64,000 nucleotides of DNA from Hydractinia symbiolongicarpus (Eukaryota > Cnidaria > Hydrozoa > Anthoathecata > Hydractiniidae): positions 31,151,851 through 31,215,850 of the forward strand of contig NC_079877.1 of NCBI RefSeq assembly GCF_029227915.1, in the 5' to 3' direction. Below are positions 48,511-61,950 of the stretch, one piece after another; position 1 is the stretch's first letter; the number at the start of each line of letters is the position of its first letter. The notes under the pieces were generated by a model, which ran no database searches, was not told the origin of the DNA, and was given only the letters and a program-made list of their open reading frames with translations. The translations under genes were made by a program, and so were the position numbers.

Positions 48511-51360
48511 GACCTACTTATCTTAATTTTTTAATAAAGCGCTACCACAGCGCCCAGTGGAATTGCTGAGTTCCAGCAATCATGTCAAATTAAGAAGAAT
48601 GTTATTCCTTGGAGAAAAATTGGCTCATTTTTCACATTTATAAGGTCACAGTCCAGAATCAGTTTAATTAATTCCCACAGTCAATCGTTTCACTGTTAAA
48701 AGCAATACAACTTAGTAATGTAGGAAGAAAATCACTAAGTACATGTTGGTGCGAATATGTGACGCAACCGTTGCAACTCAAACGGATTAAAACTGTTAGA
48801 AAGTCAATGAAGTGTAGTTTTTGAAACTGTTTCTACTTCTTCAGCGCGAACTAACGACTAGGATTCGACCTACAGTTAAAAATGACATATTTATTTTAAT
48901 TTTTTAATAAAGCGCTACCACAGCGACCAGTGTAATCGCTGAGTTCCAGCAATCATGTCAAATTAAGAAGAATGTTATTCCTTGGAGAACAACTGGCTCA
49001 TTTTTCACATTGATAAGGTCTAAGTCCAGAATCAGTTCAATTAACTCCCTAGTCAATCGTTTCACTGTTAAAAGCGATGCAACCTAGTAACATCCGAATA
49101 CTATCGCTAAATACTTGTTGGTACGAATACGTGACGCAACCGTTGTAACTCAAACAGATTGACACCGTTAGAAAGTCAATGAAATGTAGTTTTTGAAACT
49201 GTCTCTATTTCTTCAGCGCGCGATAACGGCTAAGATTGGTATCACTGCAAAAAATACCTTATTTATCTTATGTTTTTAACAAAGCGCTACCACAGAGCCT
49301 AAGGTAATCGCGGAATTCCGGCAATCATGTCAAATTAAGATGAATGTTATTCCTTGGAGAACAATTGGCTCATTTTTCACATTTATAAGGTCACAGTCCA
49401 GAATCAGTTTAATTAATTCCCACAGTCAATCGTTTCACTGTTTAAAGCAATACAACTTAGTAATGTAGGAAGAAAATCACTAAGTACATGTTGGTGCGAA
49501 TATGTGACGCAACCGTTGCAACTCAAACGGATTAAAACTGTTAGAAAGTCACTGAAATGTAGTTTTTGAAACTGTCTCTATTTCTTCAGCGCGAACTAAC
49601 GACTAGGATTCGACCCACAGTGAAAAATGACTTATTTATCTACATTTTTAGGTAAAGCGCTACCACAGAGCCTACTGTAATCGCTGAAATCCAGCAATCA
49701 TGTCATATTAGGAAGAATGTTATTCTTTGGAGTCCAATAGGCTCATTTATCACATTTATAAGGTCACAGTCCAGAATCAGTTTATTTAATTCCCACAGTC
49801 CATCGTTTCACTGTTAAAAGCAATACAACTTAGTAATGTCGGAAGAAAATCACTTAATATATGTTGGTGCGAATATGTGACGCAACCGTTGCAACTCAAA
49901 CGGATTGACACCGTTAGAAAGTCAATGAAATGTAGTTTTTGAAACTGTCTCTATTTCTTCAGCACGAACTAACGACTAGGATTCGTCCCACAGTAAAAAA
50001 TGACCTACTTATCTTAATTTTTTAATAAAGCGCTACCACAGCGCCCAGTGAAATTGCTGAGTTCCAGCAATCATGTCAAATTAAGAAGAATGTTATTCCT
50101 TGGAGAACAATTGGCTTATTTTTCACATTTATAAGGTCACAGTCCAGAATCAGTTTAATTAATTCCCACAGTCAATCGTTTCACTGTTAAAAGCAATACA
50201 ACTTAGTAATGTAGGAAGAAAATCACTAAGTACATGTTGGTGCGAATATGTGACGCAACCGTTGCAACTCAAACGGATTAAAACTGTTAGAAAGTCAATG
50301 AAGTGTAGTTTTTGAAACTGTTTCTACTTCTTCAGCGCGAACTAACGACTAGGATTCGACCCACAGTTAAAAATGACATATTAATTTTAATTTTTTAATA
50401 AAGCGCTACCACAGCGACCAGTGTAATCGCTGAGTTCCAGCAATCATGTCAAATTAAGAAGAATGTTATTCCTTGGAGAACAACTGGCTCATTTTTCACA
50501 TTGATAAGGTCACAGTCCAGAATCAGTTCAATTAACTCCCTAGTCAATCGTTTCACTGTTAAAAGCGATGCAACCTAGTAACATCCGAATACTATCGCTA
50601 AATACTTGTTGGTACGAATACGTGACGCAACCGTTGTAACTCAAACAGATTGAGACCGTTAGAAAGTCAATGAAATGTAGTTTTTGAAACTGTCTCTATT
50701 TCTTCAGCGCGCGATAACGGCTAAGATTGGTATCACTGCAAAAAATACCTTATTTATCTTATGTTTTTAACAAAGCGCTACCACAGAGCCTAAGGTAATC
50801 GCGGAATTCCGGCAATCATGTCAAATTAAGATGAATGTTATTCCTTGGAGAACAATTGGCTCATTTTTCACATTTATAAGGTCACAGTCCAGAATCAGTT
50901 TAATTAATTCCCACAGTCAATCGTTTCACTGTTTAAAGCAATACAACTTAGTAATGTAGGAAGAAAATCACTAAGTACATGTTGGTGCGAATATGTGACG
51001 CAACCGTTGCAACTCAAACGGATTAAAACTGTTAGAAAGTCACTGAAATGTAGTTTTTGAAACTGTCTCTATTTCTTCAGCGCGAACTAACGACTAGGAT
51101 TCGACCCACAGTGAAAAATGACTTATTTATCTACATTTTTAGGTAAAGCGCTACCACAGAGCCTACTGTAATCGCTGAAATCCAGCAATCATGTCATATT
51201 AGGAAGAATGTTATTCTTTGGAGTCCAATAGGCTCATTTATCACATTTATAAGGTCACAGTCCAGAATCAGTTTATTTAATTCCCACAGTCCATCGTTTC
51301 ACTGTTAAAAGCAATACAACTTAGTAATGTCGGAAGAAAATCACTAAATATATGTTGGTG
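48511..51360 (+). repeat. Four-monomer duplication, 1491-bp period, two copies
   Basis: GACCTACTTA occurs at 48511 and 50002, and TAAGATTGGTATCACTGC at 49231 and 50722, both 1491 apart. The copy junction is near 50.0 kb. The unit contains an unusually divergent monomer (TACCTTATTTATCTTATG and CGCGGAATTCCGGC) that occurs nowhere else I noticed in the array. Confidence 0.88.
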
Positions 51361-51509
51361 CGAATATGTGACGCAACCGTTGCAACTCAAACGGATTGAC
51401 ACCGTTAGAAAGTCAATGAAATGTAGTTTTTGAAACTGTCTCTATTTCTTCAGCGCGAACTAACGACTAGGATTCGTCCCACAGTAAAAAATGACTTATT
51501 TATCTAAAT

Positions 51510-52260
51510 TTTTAAGTAAAGCGCTACAACAGGGCCTAGTGTAATCGCTGAGTTCCAGCAATCATGTCGAATTAAGAAGAATGTTATTCCTTGGAGTCCA
51601 ATTGGCTCATTTATCACATTTATAAGATCACAGTCCAGAATCAGTTCAATTAAGTCCCACAGTCAATCGTTTCACTGTTAAAAGCGATTCAACTTAGTAA
51701 TATCGGAAAAAAATCACTAAATATATGTTGGTGCGAATATGTGACGCAACCGTTGCAACTCAAACGGATTGACACCGTTAGAAAGTCAATGAAATGTAGT
51801 TTTTGAAACTGTCTCTATTTCTTCAGCGCGAACTAACGACTAGGATTCGTCCCACAGTAAAAAATGACTTATTTATCTAAATTTTTAAGTAAAGCGCTAC
51901 AACAGGGCCTAGTGTAATCGCTGAGTTCCAGCAATCATGTCGAATTAAGAAGAATGTTATTCCTTGGAGTCCAATTGGCTCATTTATCACATTTATAAGA
52001 TCACAGTCCAGAATCAGTTCAATTAAGTCCCACAGTCAATCGTTTCACTGTTAAAAGCGATTCAACTTAGTAATATCGGAAAAAAATCACTAAATAAATG
52101 TTGGTACGAATATATGACGCAACAGTTGTAACTCAAACGGATTGACACCGTTAGAAAGTCATTGAAATGTAGTTTTTAAAACTGTCTCTATTTTTTCAGC
52201 GGTCGATAACGGCCACGATTGGTCCCACAGTAAGAGAAGACTTATTTATCTACATTTTTA
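51510..52260 (+). repeat. Single-monomer tandem duplication
   Basis: Two adjacent monomers starting near 51514 and 51887 (AAGTAAAGCGCTACAACAGG) agree almost base for base over 373 bp, unlike typical neighbours. The same is seen at about 33.04/33.41 kb (GTTAAACGCG) and 54.34/54.71 kb (GCTGGTATGAA). Confidence 0.8.
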
Positions 52261-55200
52261 GGTAAAGCGCTACCACAGAGCCTAGTGTAATCGCTGAAAT
52301 CCAGCAATCATGTCATATTAAGAAGAATGTTATTCCTGGGAGTCCAATTGGCTCATTTATCACATTTATAAGGTCACAGTCCAGAATCAGTTTAATTAAT
52401 TCCCACAGTCAATCGTTTCACTGTTAAAAGCAATACAACTTAGTAATGTCCGAAGAAAATCACTAAATATATGTTGGTGCGAATATGTGACGCAACCGTT
52501 GCAACTCAAACGGATTGACACCGTTAGAAAGTCAATGAAATGTAGTTTTTGAAACTGTCTCTATTTCTTCAGCGCGAACTAACGACTAGGATTCGTCCCA
52601 CAGTACAAAATGACTTACTTATCTTAATTTTTTAATAAAGCGCTACCACAGCGCCCAGTGTAATCGCTGAGTTCCAGCAATCATGTCAAGTTAAGAAGAA
52701 TATAATTCCTTGGATAACAATTGGCTCATTTAACACATTTATAAGGTCACAGTCCAGAATCAGTTCAATTAAGTCCCACAGTCAATCGTTTCACTGTTAA
52801 AAGCGATTCAACTTAGTAATATCGGAAAAAAATCACTAAGTAAATGTTGGTACGAATATATGACGCAACCGTTGTAACTCAAACGGATTGACACCGTTAG
52901 AAAGTCATTGAAATGTAGTTTTTAAAACTGTCTCTATTTTTTCAGCGGGCGATAACGGTCACGATTGGTCCCACAGTAAAAAATGACTTATTTATCTAAA
53001 TTTTTAAGTAAAGCGCTACAACAGGGCCTAGTGTAATCGCTGAGTTCCAGCAATCATGTCGAATTAAGAAGAATGTTATTCCTTGGAGTCCAATTGGCTC
53101 ATTTATCAAATTTATAAGGTCACAGTCCAGAATCAGTTCAATTAAGTCCCACAGTCAATCGTTTCACTGTTAAAAGCGATTCAACTTAGTAATATCGGAA
53201 AAAAATCACTAAATATTTGTTGGTACGAATATATGACGCAACCGTTGTAACTCAAACGGATTGACACTGTTAGAAAGTCATTGAAATGTAGTTTTTAAAA
53301 CTGTCTCTATTTTTTCAGCGGGCGATAACGGCCACGATTGGTCCCACAGTAAGAGAAGACTTATTTATCTACATTTTTAGGTAAAGCGTTACCACAGAGC
53401 CTAGTGTAATCGCTGAATTCCAGCAATCATGTCAAATTAAGAAGAATATAATTCCTTGGAGAACAATTGGCTCATTTTTCACATTTATAAGGTTACAGTC
53501 CAGAATCAGTTCAATTAACTCCCTCAGTCAATCGTTTCACTGTTAAAAGCAATACAACTTAGTAATATCGGAAGAAAATCACTAAATACATGCTGGTACG
53601 AATATGTGACGCAACCGTTGTAACTCAAACGGATTGACACTGTTAGAAAGTCAATGAAATGTAGTTTTTGAAACTATCTCTATTTCTTCAGCACGAACTA
53701 ACGACTAGGATTCGTCCCACAGTAAAAAATGACTTATTTATCTTAATTTTTTAATAAAGCGCTACCACAGCGCCCAGTGAAATTGCTGAGTTCCAGCAAT
53801 CATGTCAATTTAAGAAGAATGTTATTCCTTGGAGAACAATTGGCTCATTTTTCACATTTATAAGGTCACAGTCCAGAATCAGTTTAATTAATTCCCACAG
53901 TCAATCGTTTCACTGTTAAAAGCAATACAACTTAGTAATGTAGGAAGAAAATCACTAAGTACATGTTGGTGCGAATATGTGACGCAACCGTTGCAACTCA
54001 AACGGATTAAAACTGTTACAAAGTCAATGAAATGTAGTTTTTGAAACTGTCTCTATTTCTTCAGCGCGAACTAACGACTAGGATTCGTCCCACAGTAAAA
54101 AATGACTTATTTATCTAAATTTTTAAGTAAAGCGCTACAACAGGGCCTAGTGTAATCGCTGATTTCCAGCAATCATGTCGAATTAAGAAGAATGTTATTC
54201 CTTGGAGTCCAATTGGCTCATTTATCACATTTATAAGGTCACAGTCCAGAATCAGTTCAATTAACTCCCTCAGTCAATCGTTTCACTGTTAAAAGCAATA
54301 CAACTTAGTAATATCGGAAGAAAATCACTAAATACATGCTGGTATGAATATGTGACGCAACCGTTGTAACTCAAACGGATTGACACTGTTAGAAAGTCAA
54401 TGAAATGTAGTTTTTGAAACTGTCTCTATTTCTTCAGCGCGAACTAACGACTAGGATTCGTCCCACAGTAAAAAATGACTTATTTATCTAAATTTTTAAG
54501 TAAAGCGCTACAACAGGGCCTAGTGTAATCGCTGATTTCCAGCAATCATGTCGAATTAAGAAGAATGTTATTCCTTGGAGTCCAATTGGCTCATTTATCA
54601 CATTTATAAGGTCACAGTCCAGAATCAGTTCAATTAACTCCCTCAGTCAATCGTTTCACTGTTAAAAGCAATACAACTTAGTAATATCGGAAGAAAATCA
54701 CTAAATACATGCTGGTATGAATATGTGACGCAACCGTTGTAACTCAAACGGATTGACACTGTTAGAAAGTCAATGAAATGTAGTTTTTGAAACTGTCTCT
54801 ATATCTTCAGCACGATCTAACGACTAGGATTCGTCCCACAGTAAAAAATGACTTATTTATCTTAATTTTTTAACAAAGCGCTACCACAGCGCCCAGTGAA
54901 ATTGCTGAGTTCCAGCAATCATGTCAATTTAAGAAGAATGTTATTCCTTGGAGAACAATTGGCTCATTTTTCACATTTATAAGGTCACAGTCCAGAATCA
55001 GTTTAATTAATTCCCACACTCAATCGTTTCACTGTTAAAAGCAATACAACTTAGTAATGTAGGAAGAAAATCACTAAGTACATGTTGGTGCGAATATGTG
55101 ACGCAACCGTTGCAACTCAAACGGATTAAAACTGTTACAAAGTCAATGAAATGTAGTTTTTGAAACTGTCTCTATTTCTTCAGCGCGAACTAACGGCTAG

Positions 55201-55979
55201 GATTGGTCCGAAAGTAAAAAATGACTTATTTATCTAAATTTTTAAGTAAAGCGCTACAACAGGGCCTAGTGTAATCGCTGATTTCCAGCAATCATGTCGA
55301 ATTAAGAAGAATGTTATTCCTTGGAGTCCAATTGGCTCATTTATCACATTTATAAGGTCACAGTCCAGAATCAGTTCAATTAAGTCCCACATTCAATCGT
55401 TTCACTGTTAAAGGCGATTCAACTTAGTAATATCGGAAAAAAATCACTAAATAAATGTTGGTACGAATATATGACGCAACCGTTGTAACTCAAACGGATT
55501 GACACCGTTAGAAAGTCATTGAAATGTAGTTTTTAAAACTGTCTCTATTTTTTCAGCGGGCGATAACGGCCACGATTGGTCCCACAGTAAGAGAAAACTT
55601 ATTTATCTACATTTTTAGGTAAAGCGCTACCACAGAGCCTAGTGTAATCGCTGAAATCCAGCAATCATGTCATATTAAGAAGAATGTTATTCCTTGGAGT
55701 CCAATTGGCTCATTTATCACATTTATAAGGTCACAGTCCAGAATCAGTTTAATTAATTCCCACAGTCAATCGTTTCACTGTTAAAAGCAATACAACTTAG
55801 TAATGTCCGAAGAAAATCACTAAATATATGTTGGTGCGAATATGTGACGCAACCGTTGCAACTCAAACGGATTGACACCGTTAGAAAGTCAATGAAATGT
55901 AGTTTTTGAAACTGTCTCTATTTCTTCAGCGCGAACTAACGACTAGGATTCGTTCCACAGAAAAAAAATGACTTCTTTA

Positions 55980-58020
55980 TCTTAATTTTTTAATAAAGCG
56001 CTACCACAGCGCTCAGTGTAATCGCTGAGTTCCAGCAATCATGTCAAATTATGAAGAATGTTGTTTCTTTTAGTCAAACTGGCTCATTTATCCCATTTAT
56101 AGGGACAAAGTCCAAAATCAGTTCAATTAAGTCCCACAGTCAATCGTTTCACTGTTAAAAGCGATGCAACCTAGTAATATCCGAATACTATCGCTAAATA
56201 CATGTTAGTACGAATATGTGACGCAACCGTTGTAACTCAAACGGATTTAAACCGCTATAAAGTCAATGAAATGTAGTCTTTGAAACTGTTCCTATTTGTT
56301 CAGCGCGTGCTAACGGCCAGGATTGGTCCCACAGTAAGAAAAGACTTATTTATCTAAATTTTTAAATAAAGCGCTACCACAGGGCTTAGTGTACTCGCTG
56401 AATTCCAGCAATCATGTCGAATTAAGAAGAATGTTATTCCTTGGAGTCCAATTGGCTCATTTATCACATTTATAAGGTCACAGTCCAGAATCAGTTCAAT
56501 TAAGTCCCACAGTCAATCGTTTCACTGTTAAAAGCGATACAACTTAGTAATATCGGAAAAAAATCACTAAATACATGTTGGTACGAATATATGACGCAAC
56601 CGTTGTAACTCAAACGGATTGACACCGTTAGAAAGTCATTGAAATGTAGTTTTTAAAACTGTCTCTATTTCTTCAGCGCGCGATAACGGCCAGGATTGGT
56701 GCCACAGTAAGAGAAGACTTATTTATCTACATTTTTCGGTAAAGCGCTACCACAGAGCCTAGTGTAATCGCTGAAACCCAGGAATCATGTCATATTAAGA
56801 AGAATGTTATTCCTTGGAGTCCAATAGGCTCATTTATCACATTTATGAGGTCAAAGTCCAAAATCGTTTCAATTAAGTCCCATAGTCAAGCGTTTCACTG
56901 TTAAAAGCAATACAACTTAGTAATGTCGGAAGAAAAACACTAAATATATGTTAGTGCGAATATGTGACGCAACCGTTGCAACTCAAACGGATTGACACCG
57001 TTAGAAAGTCAATGAAATGTAGTTTTTGAAACTGTCTCTATTTCTTCAGCGCGAACTAACGACTAGGATTCGCACCACAGTAAAAAGTGACTTATTTATC
57101 TTAATTTTTTATTAAAGCGCTACCACAGCGCCCAGTGTAATCGCTGAGTTCCAGCAATCATGTCAAATTATGAAGAATGTTGTTTCTTTTAGTCAAACTG
57201 GCTCATTTATCCCATTTATAGGGACAAAGTCCAAAATCAGTTCAATTAAGTCCCACAGTCAATCGTTTCACTGTTAAAAGCGATGCAACCTAGTAATATC
57301 CGAATACTATCGCTAAATACATGTTGGTACGAATATGTGACGCAACCGTTGTAACTCAAACGGATTTAAACCGCTATAAAGTCAATGAAATGTAGTCTTT
57401 GAAACTGTTCCTATTTGTTCAGCGCGTGCTAACGGCCAGGATTGGTCCCACAGTAAGAAAAGACCTATTTATCTAAATTTTTAAATAAAGCGCTACCACA
57501 GGGCTTAGTGTACTCGCTGAATTCCAGCAATCATGTCGAATTAAGAAGAATGTTATTCCTTGGAGTCCAATTGGCTCATTTATCACATTTATAAGGTCAC
57601 AGTCCAGAATCAGTTCAATTAAGTCCCACAGTCAATCGTTTCACTGTTAAAAGCGATACAACTTAGTAATATCGGAAAAAAATCACTAAATACATGTTGG
57701 TACGAATATATGACGCAACCGTTGTAACTCAAACGGATTGACACCGTTAGAAAGTCATTGAAATGTAGTTTTTAAAACTGTCTCTATTTCTTCAGCGCGC
57801 GATAACGGCCAGGATTGGTCCCACAGTAAGAGAAGACTTATTTATCTACATTTTTCGGTAAAGCGCTACCACAGAGCCTAGTGTAATCGCTGAAACCCAG
57901 GAATCATGTCATATTAAGAAGAATGTTATTCCTTGGAGTCCAATAGGCTCATTTATCACATTTATGAGGTCAAAGTCCAAAATCGTTTCAATTAAGTCCC
58001 ATAGTCAAGCGTTTCACTGT
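55980..58020 (+). repeat. Three-monomer duplication, 1119-bp period
   Basis: TTGTTTCTTTTAGTC occurs at 56061 and 57180, and TTTTTCGGTAAAG at 56732 and 57851, both 1119 apart. The unit joins a divergent monomer (CCCATTTATAGGGAC) with two more ordinary ones. The same divergent monomer returns at 60165. Confidence 0.85.
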
Positions 58021-61000
58021 TAAAAGCAATGCAACCTAGTAATATCCGAATACTATCGCTAAATACATGTTGGTATGAATATGTGACGCAACCGTTGTAA
58101 CTCAAACAGATTTATACCGCTAGAAAGTCAATGACATGTAGTCTTTGAAGCTGTTCCGATTTATTCAGCGCGTGCTAACGGCCAGGATTGGTCCCACAGT
58201 AAAAAATGACTCATTTATCTTAATTTTTAATTAAAGCGCTACCACAGCGCTCAGTGTAATCGCTGAGTTCCAGCAATCATGTCAAATTATGAAGAATGTT
58301 ATTTCTTTTAGTCAAACTGGCTCATTTATCCCATTTATAAGGACAAAGTCCAAAATCAGTTCAATTAAGTCCCACAACCAATCGTTTCACTGTTAAAAGC
58401 GATGCAACCTAGTAATATTCGAATACTATCGCTAAATACATGTTGGTACGAATATGTGACGCAACTGTTGTAACTAAAACGGATTTAAAACGCTATAAAG
58501 TCAATAAAATGTAGTCTTTGAAACTGTGCCCATTTGTTCGGCGCGTGCTAACGGCCAGAATTGGTCCCACAGTAAGAAAAGACTTATTTATCTAAATTTT
58601 TAAATAAAGCGCTACCACAGAGCCTAATGTAATCGCTGGATTCCAGCAATCATGTGAAATTAGGAAGAATGTTATTCCTTGGAGACTAATTGCCTCATTT
58701 ATCACATTAATAAGGTCACAGTCCAGAATCTGTTTAATTAATTCCCACAGTCAATCGTTTCACTGTTAAAAGCAATACAACTTAGTAATGTCGGAAGAAA
58801 ATCACTAAATACATGTTGGTACGAATATATGACGCAACCATTATAACTCAAACGGATTGACACTGTTAGAAAGTCAATGAAATGTAGTTTTTGAAACTGT
58901 CTCTATTTCTTCAGCACGAACTAACGACTAGGATTCGTCCCACAGTAAAAAATGACTTATTTATCTTAATTTTTTAATAAAGCGCTACCACAGCGCCCAG
59001 TGAAATTGCTGAGTTCCAGCAATCATGTCAATTTAAGAAGAATGTTATTCCTTGGAGAACAATTGGCTCATTTTTCACATTTATAAGGTCACAGTCCAGA
59101 ATCAGTTTAATTAATTCCCACAGTCAATCGTTTCACTGTTAAAAGCAATACAACTTAGTAATGTAGGAAGAAAATCACTAAGTACATGTTGGTGCGAATA
59201 TATGACGCAACCGTTGCAACTCAAACGGATTAAAACTGTTACAAAGTCAATGAAATGTAGTTTTTGAAACTGTCTCTATTTCTTCAGCGCGAACTAACGA
59301 CTAGGATTCGTCCCACAGTAAAAAATGGCTTATTTATCTAAATTTTTAAGTAAAGCGCTACAACAGGGCCTAGTGTAATCGCTGATTTCCAGCAATCATG
59401 TCGAATTAAGAAGAATGTTATTCCTTGTAGTCCAATTGGCTCATTTATCACATTTATAAGGTCACAGTCCAGAATCAGTTCAATTAAGTCCCACAGTCAA
59501 TCGTTTCACTGTTAAAAGCGATTCAACTTAGTAATATCGGAAAAAAATCACTAAATAAATGTTGGTACGAATATATGACGCAACCGTTGTAACTCAAACG
59601 GATTGACACCGTTAGAAAGTCATTGAAATGTAGTTTTTAAAACTGTCTCTATTTTTTCAGCGGGCGATAACGGCCACGATTGGTCCCACAGTAAGAGAAA
59701 ACTTATTTATCTACATTTTTAGGTAAAGCGCTACCACAGAGCCAAGTGTAATCGCTGAAATCCAGCAATCATGTCATATTAAGAAGAATGTTATTCCTTG
59801 GAGTCCAATTGGCTCATTTATCACATTTATAAGGTCACAGTCCAGAATCAGTTTAATTAATTCCCACAGTCAATCGTTTCACTGTTAAAAGCAATACAAC
59901 TTAGTAATGTCCGAAGAAAATCACTATATATATATTGGTGCGAATATGTGACGCAACCGTTGCAACTCAAACGGATTGACACCGTTAGAAAGTCAATGAA
60001 ATGTAGTTTTTGAAACTGTCTCTATTTCTTCAGCGCGAACTAACGACTAGGATTCGTTCCACAGAAAAAAAATGACTTATTTATCTTAATTTTTTAATAA
60101 AGCGCTACCACAGCGCTCAGTGTAATCGCTGAGTTCCAGCAATCATGTCAAATTATGAAGAATGTTGTTTCTTTTAGTCAAACTGGCTCAATTATCCCAT
60201 TTATAGGGACAAAGTCCAAAATCAGTTCAATTAAGTCCCACAGTCAATCGTTTCACTGTTAAAAGCGATGCAACCTAGTAATATCCGAATACTATCGCTA
60301 AATACATGTTGGTACGAATATGTGACGCAACCGTTGTAACTCAAACGGATTTAAACCGCTATAAAGTCAATGAAATGTAGTCTTTGAAACTGTTCCTATT
60401 TGTTCAGCGCGTGCTAACGGCCAGGATTGGTCCCACAGTAAGAAAAGACTTATTTATCTAAATTTTTAAATAAAGCGCTACCACAGGGCTTAGTGTACTC
60501 GCTGAAGTCCAGCAATCATGTCGAATTAAGAAGAATGTTATTCCTTGGAGTCCAATTGGCTCATTTATCACATTTATAAGGTCACAGTGCAGAATCAGTT
60601 CAATTAAGTCCCACAGTCAATCGTTTCACTGTTAAAAGCGATACAACTTAGTAATATCGGAAAAAAATCACAAAATACATGTTGGTACGAATATATGACG
60701 CAACCGTTGTAACTCAAACGGATTGACACCGTTAGAAAGTCATTGAAATGTAGTTTTTAAAACTGTCTCTATTTCTTCAGCGCGCGATAACGGCCAGGAT
60801 TGGTCCCACAGTAAGAGAAGACTTATTTATCTACATTTTTAGGTAAAGCGCTACCACAGAGCCTAGCGTAATCGCTGAAACCCAGGAATCATGTCATATT
60901 AAGAAGAATGTTATTCCTTGGAGTCCAATAGGCTCATTTATCACATTTATGAGGTCAAAGTCCAAAATCGGTTCAATTAAGTCCCATAGTCAAGCGTTTC

Positions 61001-61950
61001 ACTGTTAAAAGCAATGCAACCTAGTAATATCCGAATACTATCGCTAAATACATGTTGGTATGAATATGTGACGCAACCGTTGTAACTCAAACAGATTTAT
61101 ACCGCTAGAAAGTCAATGACATGTAGTCTTTGAAGCTGTTCCTATTTATTCAGCACGTGCTAACGGCCAGGATTGGTCCCACAGTAAAAAATGACTCATT
61201 TATCTTAATTTTTAATTAAAGCGCTACCACAGCGCTCAGTGTAATCGCTGAGTTCCAGCAATCATGTCAAATTATGAAGAATGTTATTTCTTTTAGTCAA
61301 ACTGGCTCATTTATCCCATTTATAAGGACAAAGTCCAAAATCAGTTCAATTAAGTCCCACAACCAATCGTTTCACTGTTAAAAGCGATGCAACCTAGTAA
61401 TATTCGAATGCTATCGCTAAATACATGTTGGTACGAATATATGACGCAACCGTTGTAACTAAAACGGATTTAAAACGCTATAAAGTCAATGAAACGTAGT
61501 CTTTGAAACTGTTCCCATTTGTTCGGCGCGTGCTAACGGCCAGGATTGGTCCCACAGTAAGAAAAGACTTATTTATCTAAATTTTTAAATAAAGCGCTAC
61601 CACAGAGACTAATGTAATCGCTGAATTCCAGCAATCATGTGAAATTAGGAAGAATGTTATTCCTTGGAGACTAATTGCCTCATTTATCACATTAATAAGG
61701 TCACAGTCCAGAATCTGTTTAATTAATTCCCACAGTCAATCGTTTCACTGTTAAAAGCAATACAACTTAGTAATGTCGGAAGAAAATCACTAAATACATG
61801 TTGGTACGAATATATGACACAACCGTTGTAACTCAAACGGATTGACACCGTTAGAAAGTCATTGAAATGTAGTTTTTAAAACTGTCTCTATTTCTTCAGC
61901 GCGCGATAACGGCCAGGATTGGTCCCACAGTAAGAGAAGACTTATTTATC
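57180..61950 (+). repeat. Eight-monomer duplication, 2985-bp offset
   Basis: TTGTTTCTTTTAG at 57180 and 60165, and GTTATTTCTTTTAG at 58298 and 61283, are each 2985 apart (eight monomers). The duplication overlaps the three-monomer one, so at least two successive events shaped this part of the array. Confidence 0.82.
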
